Below are positions 32,904 to 41,054 of a stretch of DNA of 43,417 nt, piece by piece. The position numbers and the translations under genes were made by a program. The stretch comes from Lachnospiraceae bacterium. GTDB lineage: Bacteria; Bacillota; Clostridia; Lachnospirales; Lachnospiraceae. Within the stretch, counting starts at the first letter, position 1. Every line of letters begins with the position of its first letter. Below the pieces are notes generated by a model. That model ran no database searches, was not told where the DNA came from, and saw nothing but the letters and a program-made list of their open reading frames with translations. Where the stretch lies: NCBI GenBank assembly GCA_017524035.1, contig JAFWUY010000027.1:1-43417 (forward strand), in the 5' to 3' direction.

Positions 32904-35762
32904 TTGAAGATCACATTCGAAGGACAGGACAATTCCCGGGCCCTTAAATACATAAAGAACAACACTCAGGGAAAGCAGATCCAAAAAGGGGATATGCTTT
33001 CTCCCGAAAGTATGTCCGCACTTGTGGATATCGGTAACGGCAATAACCTTCAGATCCCCGGAGAAGAAGGAAAGCACAGCCTTCTTGCCGGAGCTGCAAG
33101 GGATGCTTCTGTTCAGGATGCGGGAGTTCTCAAGAATTACCGCGTGGTCATGGCACACACCATGTCCGGAGAAGATGTCCGCAGGGCCGAGGAGGACGGA
33201 TTCGACCTTAAGAATATGTCCCCGGAAGAGAGCGTCACCATTCTCGATAAGGTTAAGGCAGAGACCGCAAAGGGCGGAACCGTCATCAGGGGCTTTAACG
33301 ACGATCTGGATGATGCGGTTCTCGAAAGTGCCGGAAACAGAGGCCTCGACGGCGTTGTCAAAAAGGCCCTCGCCGAGCAGGATCTTCCCGCAACAAGCGA
33401 TAATATCCGTGAACTTTCCGGTGCGGTCGATCTTGCAGGACAGCTCGAAGTACCCACCGATTCCGAAATAGCATATATCATCGAAAATGACCTTTCTCTT
33501 GCGGTAAGGGATTTTTACGTTGCCCAGAGTGCAGCTCCCGAAAGACCCGCGCAGGCTTTGGACCCTTCCGTGCTCGATACTCCCGAGATGAAGAATATCA
33601 GGGAGAGCATGATCGAAGCCGGCAAGGTTCTGGACGATCCCGAGGAAGGCTTCGCCATCGCTGAGTGGCTCTTTGAAAGAAACCTCCCCGTCACCGGTGA
33701 AAATATCCTCAGGGCCAAGAATATTTCCGATATACAGTTCCCCATATCCCCGGAAAGAGCGGCCCGTGCGGGAGCCCGTGCCCTTGCTTCCGGAAAGAGC
33801 GCGGATATGGCGGATCTTACCGAAAAGGGCAGCGTCTATGAGCAGGCAGCCCTTTTGGAAGCCGGCTATTTCTCGGATGCGGTCCTTAAAACCGAGGACA
33901 TCGCACATACAAGAAAGATCCAGGAGATCAGGTTCAGCATGACCGCGGAGGTCAACCTGGAGCTTGTAAGAAGCGGCTTTGCGATCGATACCGCTCCCAT
34001 CGAGGAGCTTATAGACAGACTTAAAGTCATCGAGCAGGAGGTAGCCCTTAAGTACTTCCCCGAGACCGCAGGCGTTACCGACCACGACGATGGTGCGCCC
34101 GGCATGAGCATCGGAAGTCCCGAGGATGCCGTCGCCGCATACAGACTGATGAATGCGGTCAATACCGCAGTTACCGAACTGGGGGATGCACCCGCATCAT
34201 CCCTCGGCGTATTCGTTCCCAGGGTCAGTGCGGAGGTCGCATTCGGAGAATTCGAAGAGATCGCCCTCGGCGAAAAAGAAAGACTCAAGAAAGCGGGTGA
34301 AAGCTACGAAGCCCTTTCCACCGAAGTAAGAAGGGACCTCGGAGACAGCATAAGCAAGGCATTTTCGAGTGTCGACGGACTTGTGGAAGGACTCGGACTC
34401 GATCTTAACGACCTCAACAGAAGACATGTCAGGATCCTTGCTTACAACCGCATGGAAATAAGCATCGAAAACATGGACAGGATTGCGGCCGCAGATGAGA
34501 CCGTCACTTCCGTCATCGACAGGATGAAGCCCGCCGCGGTGCTCGATATGATCAGAAGCGGCATCAATCCTCTCGAAAAGAGCTTTGATGAGATTGGTAA
34601 ATTCCTCGATGAGAGGATCGTAAATACCGAAGGATACGAGAAAGCATCCGAAAACTACGCCGAATTCCTTTACGCTCTCGATAAGAGCAGGGAGATAACA
34701 GCAGAGGAAAGGGAAACCTACATCGGCATCTACCGTATGCTCGACAAGATCGAAAAGAAGGACGGAGCTGCGATCGGTTCCGTCGTAAACACAGAGAGCG
34801 AACTCGATTTCGCAAACCTTCTTTCCGCGGTAAGAAGCGCAAAGTTCAGGGGAATGGATGTCAGGGTAGATGACGGCACGGGTCTTTCCGAGGTCGTATC
34901 GGCGGGACGTTCCATTACTGACCAGATAATGGCATCCTTCAGGGAAGCCAGCGGGGCATATTACGAGGACAAGGCCGAGTACCTCAGAAACGCCGCATTT
35001 GCCGGAGAAGCCGAGTTTTCCTTTATCCAAGATGCGGGAGCAGAGGTAAATTCCGCGAACATCATTGCCGCAGAGAATCTGCTTTCTTCGGACGATGATC
35101 TCTACAGGACGGTCTTCGGCAAAAAGGAAGACAAAAAGGCGGCCGATAAGGCATTAGAAAGGATAGCATCCGCGAAAGAGCCCGAAGAGGAATATGCGGA
35201 TTTCCTGAAGGAAATGAGAGCCGATGTTCAGGCTATGACCTTCGAAGCCGGCGAAGTGATAGATGTCAGGGCGCTTCAGCAGGTCGGAAGACAGCTTTCC
35301 GTAGCCGTAAAGGCAATAGAGGAAGGCGTCGAAGAGTATTTCATCCCCGTGGATATAGGCGGAGAGATCTCCAAGGTCAGGGTATCCTTCAGAGGCAGTG
35401 AAGGTTCATCTTCAGCGGACATCACCTTTAACGATACCGACGGAAACGAGTGCAGGGCACATCTTGAGCTCTGGGAAAGGTCCGTAAACGGTATTGTTTC
35501 CGCAGATCCGGGCACAGAACTTAAGAAATTGCTCAGAGCTGCCGATATATTTACTGCAGACTTAAATAATGACGGTTTCAATACCTCCGCCGGGGTCAAG
35601 GTCATAAAGGCGGACGAAACCGAAAAGTCAAATAAATACGAACTCTCCGGCAAGGATGCCGGTGTAAACAGACAGGAGGGAGCCGGTCGCAAAGAGCTCT
35701 TCAGGTTATCCGAGAGATTCCTGAAGGCAGTCAAGGAGAGCTTCCATGAGGATCAATTATAA
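32904..35762 (+). CDS. Large DUF6240-like flagellar-locus protein
   Basis: TTG 32904 is chosen (GGGAG 8 bases upstream, and the family-like start MKITFEGQDNS); an upstream in-frame start at 32808 lies inside the terminator. The 952-residue product is acidic, alanine-rich and almost all helical, with no signal peptide or membrane segment. I associate it with DUF6240 of Lachnospiraceae by memory, not search. The last about 120 residues turn beta-rich ('YFIPVDIGGEISKVRVSF', 'CRAHLELWERSVNGIVSAD') and resemble the hook-length domain of FliK in pattern. It overlaps the flagellin gene by 17 bases. A flagellar assembly or filament-related role is inferred. Confidence 0.65.
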   Translation: MKITFEGQDNSRALKYIKNNTQGKQIQKGDMLSPESMSALVDIGNGNNLQIPGEEGKHSLLAGAARDASVQDAGVLKNYRVVMAHTMSGEDVRRAEEDGFDLKNMSPEESVTILDKVKAETAKGGTVIRGFNDDLDDAVLESAGNRGLDGVVKKALAEQDLPATSDNIRELSGAVDLAGQLEVPTDSEIAYIIENDLSLAVRDFYVAQSAAPERPAQALDPSVLDTPEMKNIRESMIEAGKVLDDPEEGFAIAEWLFERNLPVTGENILRAKNISDIQFPISPERAARAGARALASGKSADMADLTEKGSVYEQAALLEAGYFSDAVLKTEDIAHTRKIQEIRFSMTAEVNLELVRSGFAIDTAPIEELIDRLKVIEQEVALKYFPETAGVTDHDDGAPGMSIGSPEDAVAAYRLMNAVNTAVTELGDAPASSLGVFVPRVSAEVAFGEFEEIALGEKERLKKAGESYEALSTEVRRDLGDSISKAFSSVDGLVEGLGLDLNDLNRRHVRILAYNRMEISIENMDRIAAADETVTSVIDRMKPAAVLDMIRSGINPLEKSFDEIGKFLDERIVNTEGYEKASENYAEFLYALDKSREITAEERETYIGIYRMLDKIEKKDGAAIGSVVNTESELDFANLLSAVRSAKFRGMDVRVDDGTGLSEVVSAGRSITDQIMASFREASGAYYEDKAEYLRNAAFAGEAEFSFIQDAGAEVNSANIIAAENLLSSDDDLYRTVFGKKEDKKAADKALERIASAKEPEEEYADFLKEMRADVQAMTFEAGEVIDVRALQQVGRQLSVAVKAIEEGVEEYFIPVDIGGEISKVRVSFRGSEGSSSADITFNDTDGNECRAHLELWERSVNGIVSADPGTELKKLLRAADIFTADLNNDGFNTSAGVKVIKADETEKSNKYELSGKDAGVNRQEGAGRKELFRLSERFLKAVKESFHEDQL

Positions 35763-36852
35763 TGTTTCGGCGATGATCGCCAATAATTCCCTTAAGAATA
35801 ACGACGACCTTCTCAGTGCGTCACTTCAGAGATTATCATCAGGATTCAAGATCAACGGGGCCAAGGATAACCCCGCAGGTCTTGCCATGGCAAAAAGAAT
35901 GAACGCCCAGATCACCGGCACACATACCGCCGATGACAATACCATGGACGGAATCTCCGTTATCGAGACCGCAGACGGTGCTCTTTCCGAGGTTGCCGCA
36001 ATGCTCCAGAGAATGAACGAGCTTGCCGTACAGGCATCAAACGGAACCATGACCGATGATGACAGGGAGATCATCCAGAAGGAGATCGAGCAGCTCAAAG
36101 AAGAGGTCGACAGGGTTTCCAAGAGTACTGAATTCAATTCACAGCCCCTTCTCGACGGATTCTACGATCTCAAGGGCTATACCGACAATATCAATGTGAA
36201 GGTTCTCACCTATTCCAAGGAGATCCCCGCAGATAAATACAATTTCAACGATATCAGCTGGACCTTAAATGCCGACGGAACCAAGGATGTCACCGTTACC
36301 GATTCCACCGGATCGACCACAAAATACAAGGGTTCCATGCTCGATAATGTTATCACCATAACCGGTGCGGACGGATTTGAACTTAAGCTGACCGTTCCCG
36401 AGAACCGGGCAAACGCAAGCGGAGCTACGGGAGCCCTCGAAGTTGAGTGTACCGGCATCGGAGCCATGAGACTCCAGGTCGGATCCAACGAAGGTCAGAT
36501 ACTTGAGATGCAGATCCCCGCAGTGAACCTTAGCAACATGGGACTTACCGGACTCGATCTTTCCACCGAGGATAAAGCAAGGGAAGCCATCGACAGGATC
36601 AAGAATGCGATGACCTTCGTAAATACCGTAAGAGGCCAGCTCGGTGCATATCAGAACAGACTTGAGAATACCGATGCAAGACTTGATGTGACCGCAGAGA
36701 ACATGACCTCGGCTTACTCCAGGATAATGGATGTCGATATGGCTGAGGAAATGACCAAGTATTCGACCTACACCGTAATGACCCAGGCAGGAACCAGCGT
36801 TCTTGCACAGGCTAACGACAGACCTTCGACCGTTTTACAGCTTCTTCAGTAA
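35746..36852 (+). CDS. Flagellin
   Basis: ATG 35746, with AAGGAG 6 bases upstream, lies inside the end of the preceding gene. The 368-residue protein has conserved flagellin ends: N-terminal D0/D1 'MRINYNVSAMIANNSL', 'LQRLSSGFKINGAKDNPAGL' and 'MLQRMNELAVQASNG', and C-terminal 'MDVDMAEEMTKYSTYTVMTQ' and 'VLQLLQ'. The variable centre (about 150-265) is short. It is exported by the flagellar type III system without a signal peptide. The 17-base overlap means flagellin translation is coupled to the DUF6240-like protein, odd for the most abundant flagellar protein. FliS follows 12 bases later. Confidence 0.92.
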   Translation: MRINYNVSAMIANNSLKNNDDLLSASLQRLSSGFKINGAKDNPAGLAMAKRMNAQITGTHTADDNTMDGISVIETADGALSEVAAMLQRMNELAVQASNGTMTDDDREIIQKEIEQLKEEVDRVSKSTEFNSQPLLDGFYDLKGYTDNINVKVLTYSKEIPADKYNFNDISWTLNADGTKDVTVTDSTGSTTKYKGSMLDNVITITGADGFELKLTVPENRANASGATGALEVECTGIGAMRLQVGSNEGQILEMQIPAVNLSNMGLTGLDLSTEDKAREAIDRIKNAMTFVNTVRGQLGAYQNRLENTDARLDVTAENMTSAYSRIMDVDMAEEMTKYSTYTVMTQAGTSVLAQANDRPSTVLQLLQ

Positions 36853-36864
36853 GGGGGATAGGAT

Positions 36865-37338
36865 ATGACAGATAATCTCAAGCAGGAATTCACCAGAAGA
36901 ATAAGCGTTGCAAATTCAACCGAGCTTATCGTAGTCCTTTACGACATGGTCCTCTGCTATGCGGATGATGCCGAAGAGGCTCTTAAGACCGATCAGGATC
37001 ACGAATTCTACGCAGCGATCTCCAGAATGAGAAACTGCATCAACGAACTCATGTGCTCACTCCATATGGAATACGAGCCTGCTGCGGCACTCCTTTCACT
37101 TTACAGATTCTGCATCAGAAAGCTTACCACGGTCGGCATCAGAAGGAGCATTGAGCCCCTCGATGAGATCAGAAAGATAATCAAGCCCCTCAGGGAATCA
37201 TATGCGGGCCTTGTCGGATACAATACATCCGGTCCCGTCATGGGCAATTCCGAGACCGTTTATGCAGGTTTAACCTACGGAAAGAACGACATAAACGAGA
37301 ATCTCGTCAACAACGTAAACCGCGGAATGCTCATATAA
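36865..37338 (+). CDS. fliS: FliS-like flagellin chaperone
   Basis: The 157-residue product has the FliS pattern: 'FTRRISVANSTELIVVLYDM' at the start, a four-helix bundle and 'YRFCIRKLTTVGIRR'. FliS binds the flagellin C-terminus to stop early polymerisation and aids export. At 157 residues it is longer than typical FliS (about 125), with a C-terminal tail (about 120-157) rich in N and G. It lies directly after flagellin, with AGGGGGATAGG upstream, and before a terminator. Confidence 0.82.
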   Translation: MTDNLKQEFTRRISVANSTELIVVLYDMVLCYADDAEEALKTDQDHEFYAAISRMRNCINELMCSLHMEYEPAAALLSLYRFCIRKLTTVGIRRSIEPLDEIRKIIKPLRESYAGLVGYNTSGPVMGNSETVYAGLTYGKNDINENLVNNVNRGMLI

Positions 37339-37364
37339 TACAAGGGTTTTAAATGAATGATACG

Positions 37365-37394
37365 GAACTCCCCTTTTCGGGGAGTTCTTTTTTG
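37365..37394 (+). terminator. Terminator of the flagellin-fliS transcript
   Basis: GAACTCCCC (37365-37373) pairs exactly with GGGGAGTTC (37379-37387), followed by TTTTTT. Confidence 0.92.
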
Positions 37395-37457
37395 TGACGT
37401 TCATGTCATGTTTTTACCGTCAGATTTCACAAATTTTCGGATTCGTGAAAAAAGGTA

Positions 37458-37486
37458 TTGAAATCTTCAAAATGCGAATATATAAT
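37458..37486 (+). promoter_or_regulatory. Sigma-A promoter of the Tad operon
   Basis: TTGAAA (37458-37463), a 17-bp spacer and a perfect TATAAT (37481-37486) lie about 130 bases before the first Tad gene, leaving a long leader. Confidence 0.85.
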
Positions 37487-37500
37487 CGCACTTACAAAAA

Positions 37501-37591
37501 CGCCTTTCGGAAAAATTCTTTTTCCGGGCGCAGATGATGAGTTAACGCCTCGTCGTCTCAGGGACGCTCGTCCCGTTTACCCAACAGTTAA
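37501..37591 (+). ncRNA. Structured leader RNA of the Tad operon (candidate riboswitch-like element)
   Basis: Three hairpins follow each other. Hairpin 1: CGCC/GGCG outside CGGAAAAA/TTTTTCCG (37501-37530). Hairpin 2: GATGATGAG/CTCGTCGTC with loop TTAACGC (37533-37557). Hairpin 3: GGGAC/GTCCC with loop GCTC (37561-37574). The loop bases TTAAC of hairpin 2 (37542-37546) can pair with GTTAA at 37587-37591, giving a possible pseudoknot 26 bases before the start codon. I do not recognise a known riboswitch class (in particular, not the c-di-GMP-I consensus). The structure is seen; the function is inferred. Confidence 0.55.
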
Positions 37592-37616
37592 TACAAATTG
37601 ATCATGGAGAAAAGAG

Positions 37617-38120
37617 ATGTATCTGTTAGCCGCATTTCTCGCGGTTGCCGGACTCTTTGATCTCTTTTTCCGAAAAATACCCGGCAGGCTCATTCTTCTC
37701 ATGCTCGGAGTCTGTCTGATAATGAACGTTTATGTGTCGGGACTTTCCTCTCTTACGGATGTGATCCCGAGGATCCTTATCGCGGGCGCACTCTTTTATC
37801 CGGTATTTGTCATCGGGGCACTCGGTGCGGGAGATGTGAAGCTTATTGCGGTCAGCTGCGGATTTATACCGGCAGGAAAGGCACTGATGTTTCTTTTTAT
37901 TTCGCTTCTGATCGCTTCGGTCATCGGAGTCCTGAAGATGGGTATTAACGGAGAGTTTTCAAAGAGGATGCACCGGCTCGCGTTATATATCAAAAAAACC
38001 ATAAGGACGGGCAGACCCGAAATGTACCACGCAAACAGGGCGGCCGCACTGGAAAACGGAGTTGCCCTTGCCGGTCCGATGTTCATAAGCGCACTTATCG
38101 GTATCGGAGGATTGTATTGA
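37617..38120 (+). CDS. Tad prepilin peptidase (TadV/CpaA-like)
   Basis: The 167-residue protein is a multi-pass aspartic protease of family A24. The two catalytic aspartates are seen: D15 in 'GLFDLFFRKIPG' and D73 in 'GAGDVK' (70-75). It would cleave the Flp-type prepilin (58-residue gene downstream) and the pseudopilin at the cytoplasmic side of the membrane. TGGAGA precedes the start. Being first in the operon with a structured leader, its control likely sets that of the whole pilus locus. The next gene starts two bases on. Confidence 0.9.
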   Translation: MYLLAAFLAVAGLFDLFFRKIPGRLILLMLGVCLIMNVYVSGLSSLTDVIPRILIAGALFYPVFVIGALGAGDVKLIAVSCGFIPAGKALMFLFISLLIASVIGVLKMGINGEFSKRMHRLALYIKKTIRTGRPEMYHANRAAALENGVALAGPMFISALIGIGGLY

Positions 38121-38121
38121 G

Positions 38122-39111
38122 ATGAAGCCTGAAAGGATATTGCTTTTATACGACAGGGACGAGGAATATGCGCATCTGATGGGGGAATATATCCTCGGAT
38201 GTAAAGGCCTTCCCTGGAAGATCGCTGCCTGTACGAGTGCGGGAGACCTGCTCGGAATAGTGAAGGGACGCTCGCCCGAGGTGCTGGTGACACCCGCCTC
38301 ATGCTATGACAAATGTCTCGAAAAGATCGGGGCAAAGCATCTGATCATCCTAAGTGATGGAACTCCGGGAGTTCGCGGAGTGACCGAAAAGTATCAGCCC
38401 GCGGAGAATACCTTAAGGGCCATTCTCGACATATGCGCGGACGATGAGGATGGCGGTGAAGCGTATTTTATGAACCCGGCCAAGGACAGGGCAAAGCTCA
38501 TAGGTGTCTTTTCACCGGTAAGAAGATGTTACCAGACGACATTTTCGGTTCTGATGGGCAGACTTCTTTCGGAGAGGGGCAGGGTTTTATACCTGAGCTT
38601 TGAATTCTGCGAAGGCTGTGATGAGCTGATCCCGCCGGAAGACAGCAGGGGGCTGTCGGATCTGATGTATTTCATAAAAAGTCCGGTCAATGTATTTCTG
38701 CTCAGGTTTAAGTCAATGGTCAGGAGCATCGCGGGACTCGATTACATACCCTGCGCACTTTCGGGGACGGACATCTCCGATATACCCGAGACGGAGTGGA
38801 AGCTGTTCCTTTCCCGGATATGCGATTACGGCGAGTACTCGTACGTGATCCTGGATCTGTCGGAGAGCATAAGGGGAATCTTTTCGATCCTGAGAATGTG
38901 CGACCGGATATACACGCTGACAAGAAATGACCGCGTGGCAAAGCGCAAGGTTGAAAGCTATGAGAATGTTCTGAGTCTGTATAACTATGACGATGTCAGG
39001 GAAAAGAGCATCAAGTGCAGTCCGCCTTCCGTGAACAGGGTTCCTTCTTTTTCGGGGGATATGAGCGGGGAGTTTGTCGACTATATCGTAAAACAGCTGG
39101 GAGAGATCTGA
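38122..39111 (+). CDS. TadZ/CpaE-like pilus localisation protein with altered P-loop
   Basis: The 329-residue protein has an atypical receiver-like N-terminal part (about 1-105), then a MinD/ParA-like domain as in TadZ/CpaE. The P-loop site reads 'SPVRRCYQTT' (131-140), without the usual KGGxGKT lysines, so ATP hydrolysis is doubtful. 'VILDLSES' near residue 248 corresponds to the later Walker B region. TadZ proteins position the pilus machine at the pole. It sits between the prepilin peptidase and TadA, in the usual Tad order. Its stop overlaps the TadA start (TGATG). Confidence 0.75.
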   Translation: MKPERILLLYDRDEEYAHLMGEYILGCKGLPWKIAACTSAGDLLGIVKGRSPEVLVTPASCYDKCLEKIGAKHLIILSDGTPGVRGVTEKYQPAENTLRAILDICADDEDGGEAYFMNPAKDRAKLIGVFSPVRRCYQTTFSVLMGRLLSERGRVLYLSFEFCEGCDELIPPEDSRGLSDLMYFIKSPVNVFLLRFKSMVRSIAGLDYIPCALSGTDISDIPETEWKLFLSRICDYGEYSYVILDLSESIRGIFSILRMCDRIYTLTRNDRVAKRKVESYENVLSLYNYDDVREKSIKCSPPSVNRVPSFSGDMSGEFVDYIVKQLGEI

Positions 39112-40328
39112 TGGATGCGGTAAAGGCCAAGGAAGAACTGAAAAACACAGTCTGGGAAAGACTGGGTTACGGACAGGAATATACGGACGAAGAGGTCAGC
39201 GCGATCATTGACGATTGCATCATGGATTCACCGGGATTGAGGCTCCTGCCCATCGGCGATAAAAGAAGGATCGGAAAGGAAGTGTTCGATTCACTCAGGA
39301 GGCTGGATATACTTCAGAGCTTTATCGAGGATAAGTCGGTCACCGAGGTGATGATAAACGGATACAGAAACGTATTCGTGGAAAGGGCCGGGGCACTTAC
39401 CAAACTGGACCGCGGTTTTGACTCCGAGGAAAAGCTGATGGATGTGATACAGCAGATCGTGGCGGGATGCAACAGGACGGTAAACGAGGCATCGCCGATA
39501 GTGGATGCCAGGCTTTCCGACGGATCGAGAGTCAATATAGTTCTTCCGCCCGTTGCTCTTTCGGGACCCACAGTCACGATAAGACGTTTTCCCGAAAAGG
39601 CCGTAACAATGGAGGACTTATTGAGATTCGGATCGGTCACGGATGAGGTATCGGCATTTCTGAAGATCCTCGTTAAGGCTAAGTACAACATATTCATAAG
39701 CGGCGGTACCGGAAGCGGAAAGACCACTTTTTTGAACGTGCTGTCCGGCTTCATCCCGTCCGATGAAAGAGTGATAACAATTGAAGACAGCGCAGAGCTC
39801 CGGCTTCAGGGGATCGAGAATCTTGTAAGACTCGAGACCAGGAACGGAGGGCAGGGAGCTGAGGAGATAAGCATAAGGGATCTTATAAGGTCTTCACTGA
39901 GAATGCGTCCGGACAGGATCGTGGTCGGTGAGGTAAGAGGAGGGGAAGCACTCGATATGCTCCAGTGCCTCAACACGGGACACGACGGTTCGATGTCTAC
40001 CGGGCATGCCAATTCATCGAGGGATATGCTGTCGAGACTCGAGAATATGGTGCTGATGGCAACAGAGCTTCCGCTGAATGCCGTAAGGTCACAGATAGCA
40101 TCGGGACTGGACATAATAGTCCATCTCGGAAGACTCAGGGACAGGAGCAGAAAGGTACTGGATATATCGGAGGTTTGCGGATATGAAAACGGTGAAATAT
40201 CCCTTAAAAGATTATACGGATTCGTTGAAGAGGGATATGAAAACGGCAGGGTCAAAGGCTCTCTCAGGAAGACAGGGGAACTTGAAAACAGGGAAAAGCT
40301 CGCCCGCGCGGGATTATCGCTCGGTTAA
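39111..40328 (+). CDS. tadA: Tad pilus ATPase (TadA/CpaF)
   Basis: ATG 39111 overlaps the TadZ stop. The 405-residue ATPase is a secretion ATPase: N-terminal region (about 1-110), 'SPIVDARLSDGSRVNIVLPP', Walker A GGTGSGKTT at 198-206, Asp box 'ITIEDSAEL', Walker B region 'RMRPDRIVVGEVRGGEA', and His box 'MSTGHANSS'. All key motifs are intact, so it should power pilus assembly at the cytoplasmic face of the membrane. The last 146 bases overlap the start of the next gene in a different frame. Confidence 0.94.
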   Translation: MDAVKAKEELKNTVWERLGYGQEYTDEEVSAIIDDCIMDSPGLRLLPIGDKRRIGKEVFDSLRRLDILQSFIEDKSVTEVMINGYRNVFVERAGALTKLDRGFDSEEKLMDVIQQIVAGCNRTVNEASPIVDARLSDGSRVNIVLPPVALSGPTVTIRRFPEKAVTMEDLLRFGSVTDEVSAFLKILVKAKYNIFISGGTGSGKTTFLNVLSGFIPSDERVITIEDSAELRLQGIENLVRLETRNGGQGAEEISIRDLIRSSLRMRPDRIVVGEVRGGEALDMLQCLNTGHDGSMSTGHANSSRDMLSRLENMVLMATELPLNAVRSQIASGLDIIVHLGRLRDRSRKVLDISEVCGYENGEISLKRLYGFVEEGYENGRVKGSLRKTGELENREKLARAGLSLG

Positions 40329-41052
40329 GTGGGATGCGGCGAAAAGACTGCGGGCGGTCTCAGAGTCGGCCGGGTGTGTTCTTCTCCTTTCGTATTTTTT
40401 TTACCGGAGCTTATTAGCAGTCATACCTCTTTCCTTTATCGGGATCCTGTACTTTCGAAAAAAGGGAAGGAGCCTTGCCGTGAAGGACAGGAAGACTTTG
40501 GAATCCCAGTTCGGTGAAGCCATACGCAGCGCAGAGGCTGCACTCAAGGCGGGATACTCGGTAGAAAATGCTTTTGTCCAGAGCGGAAAGGATATGGAAA
40601 GACAGTTCGGAAGTGATGCGTTTATATGCGGGGAGCTCGAAGCGATAAGAAGGGGAATGATCCTGAACATCACTCTTGAAGAAATGCTCGCAGACCTGGG
40701 CGAACGAAGCGGGAGCGAGGCAATATCGGATTTTGCAAGGGTTTTTGCGATCGCCAAAAGATACGGCGGAAATATGCCCGAGATAATATCCTCCGCTGCG
40801 GACACCATCTCGCTTCAGATAGAGACTGCAGAGGAGATAGAAAGCTCTCTTTCGGGAAGAAGGATGGAGCTGAACATCATGAGGGTCATGCCATTCGGGA
40901 TACTCGCTTATGTCGGGATCACAAGTCCGGGGTATTTCGATCCTCTTTACGGTAATCTGACGGGAGTTCTTTTGATGACCGGGCTCTTATTCATATATTT
41001 GGCGGGCTTTGTCCTGGGGGATAAGGTTCTTGCCGGGATTGAGGAGGTGTAA
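40183..41052 (+). CDS. TadB-like inner-membrane protein
   Basis: ATG 40183 has GGAGG 8 bases upstream, giving 289 residues and a 146-base out-of-frame overlap with tadA. Later starts are possible: ATG 40237 and TTG 40282 (the latter gives a length nearer the usual TadB). The mature part has two or three early hydrophobic segments ('CVLLLSYFFYRSLLAVIPLSF'-type; about 64-89), then the GspF/TadB domain ('AIRSAEAALKAGYSVENAF', 'FAIAKRYGGNMPEIISSAAD') and two C-terminal hydrophobic segments. It would be an inner-membrane platform for TadA. The next gene starts two bases on. Confidence 0.8.
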   Translation: MKTVKYPLKDYTDSLKRDMKTAGSKALSGRQGNLKTGKSSPARDYRSVKWDAAKRLRAVSESAGCVLLLSYFFYRSLLAVIPLSFIGILYFRKKGRSLAVKDRKTLESQFGEAIRSAEAALKAGYSVENAFVQSGKDMERQFGSDAFICGELEAIRRGMILNITLEEMLADLGERSGSEAISDFARVFAIAKRYGGNMPEIISSAADTISLQIETAEEIESSLSGRRMELNIMRVMPFGILAYVGITSPGYFDPLYGNLTGVLLMTGLLFIYLAGFVLGDKVLAGIEEV

Positions 41053-41054
41053 AA

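Noticed and set aside
37501-37591. Known c-di-GMP-I riboswitch before the Tad operon.
   Set aside because: The conserved blocks of that class (such as GGCAAACC and the CGCAAAGCC region) were not found by eye; the element is left as unclassified.
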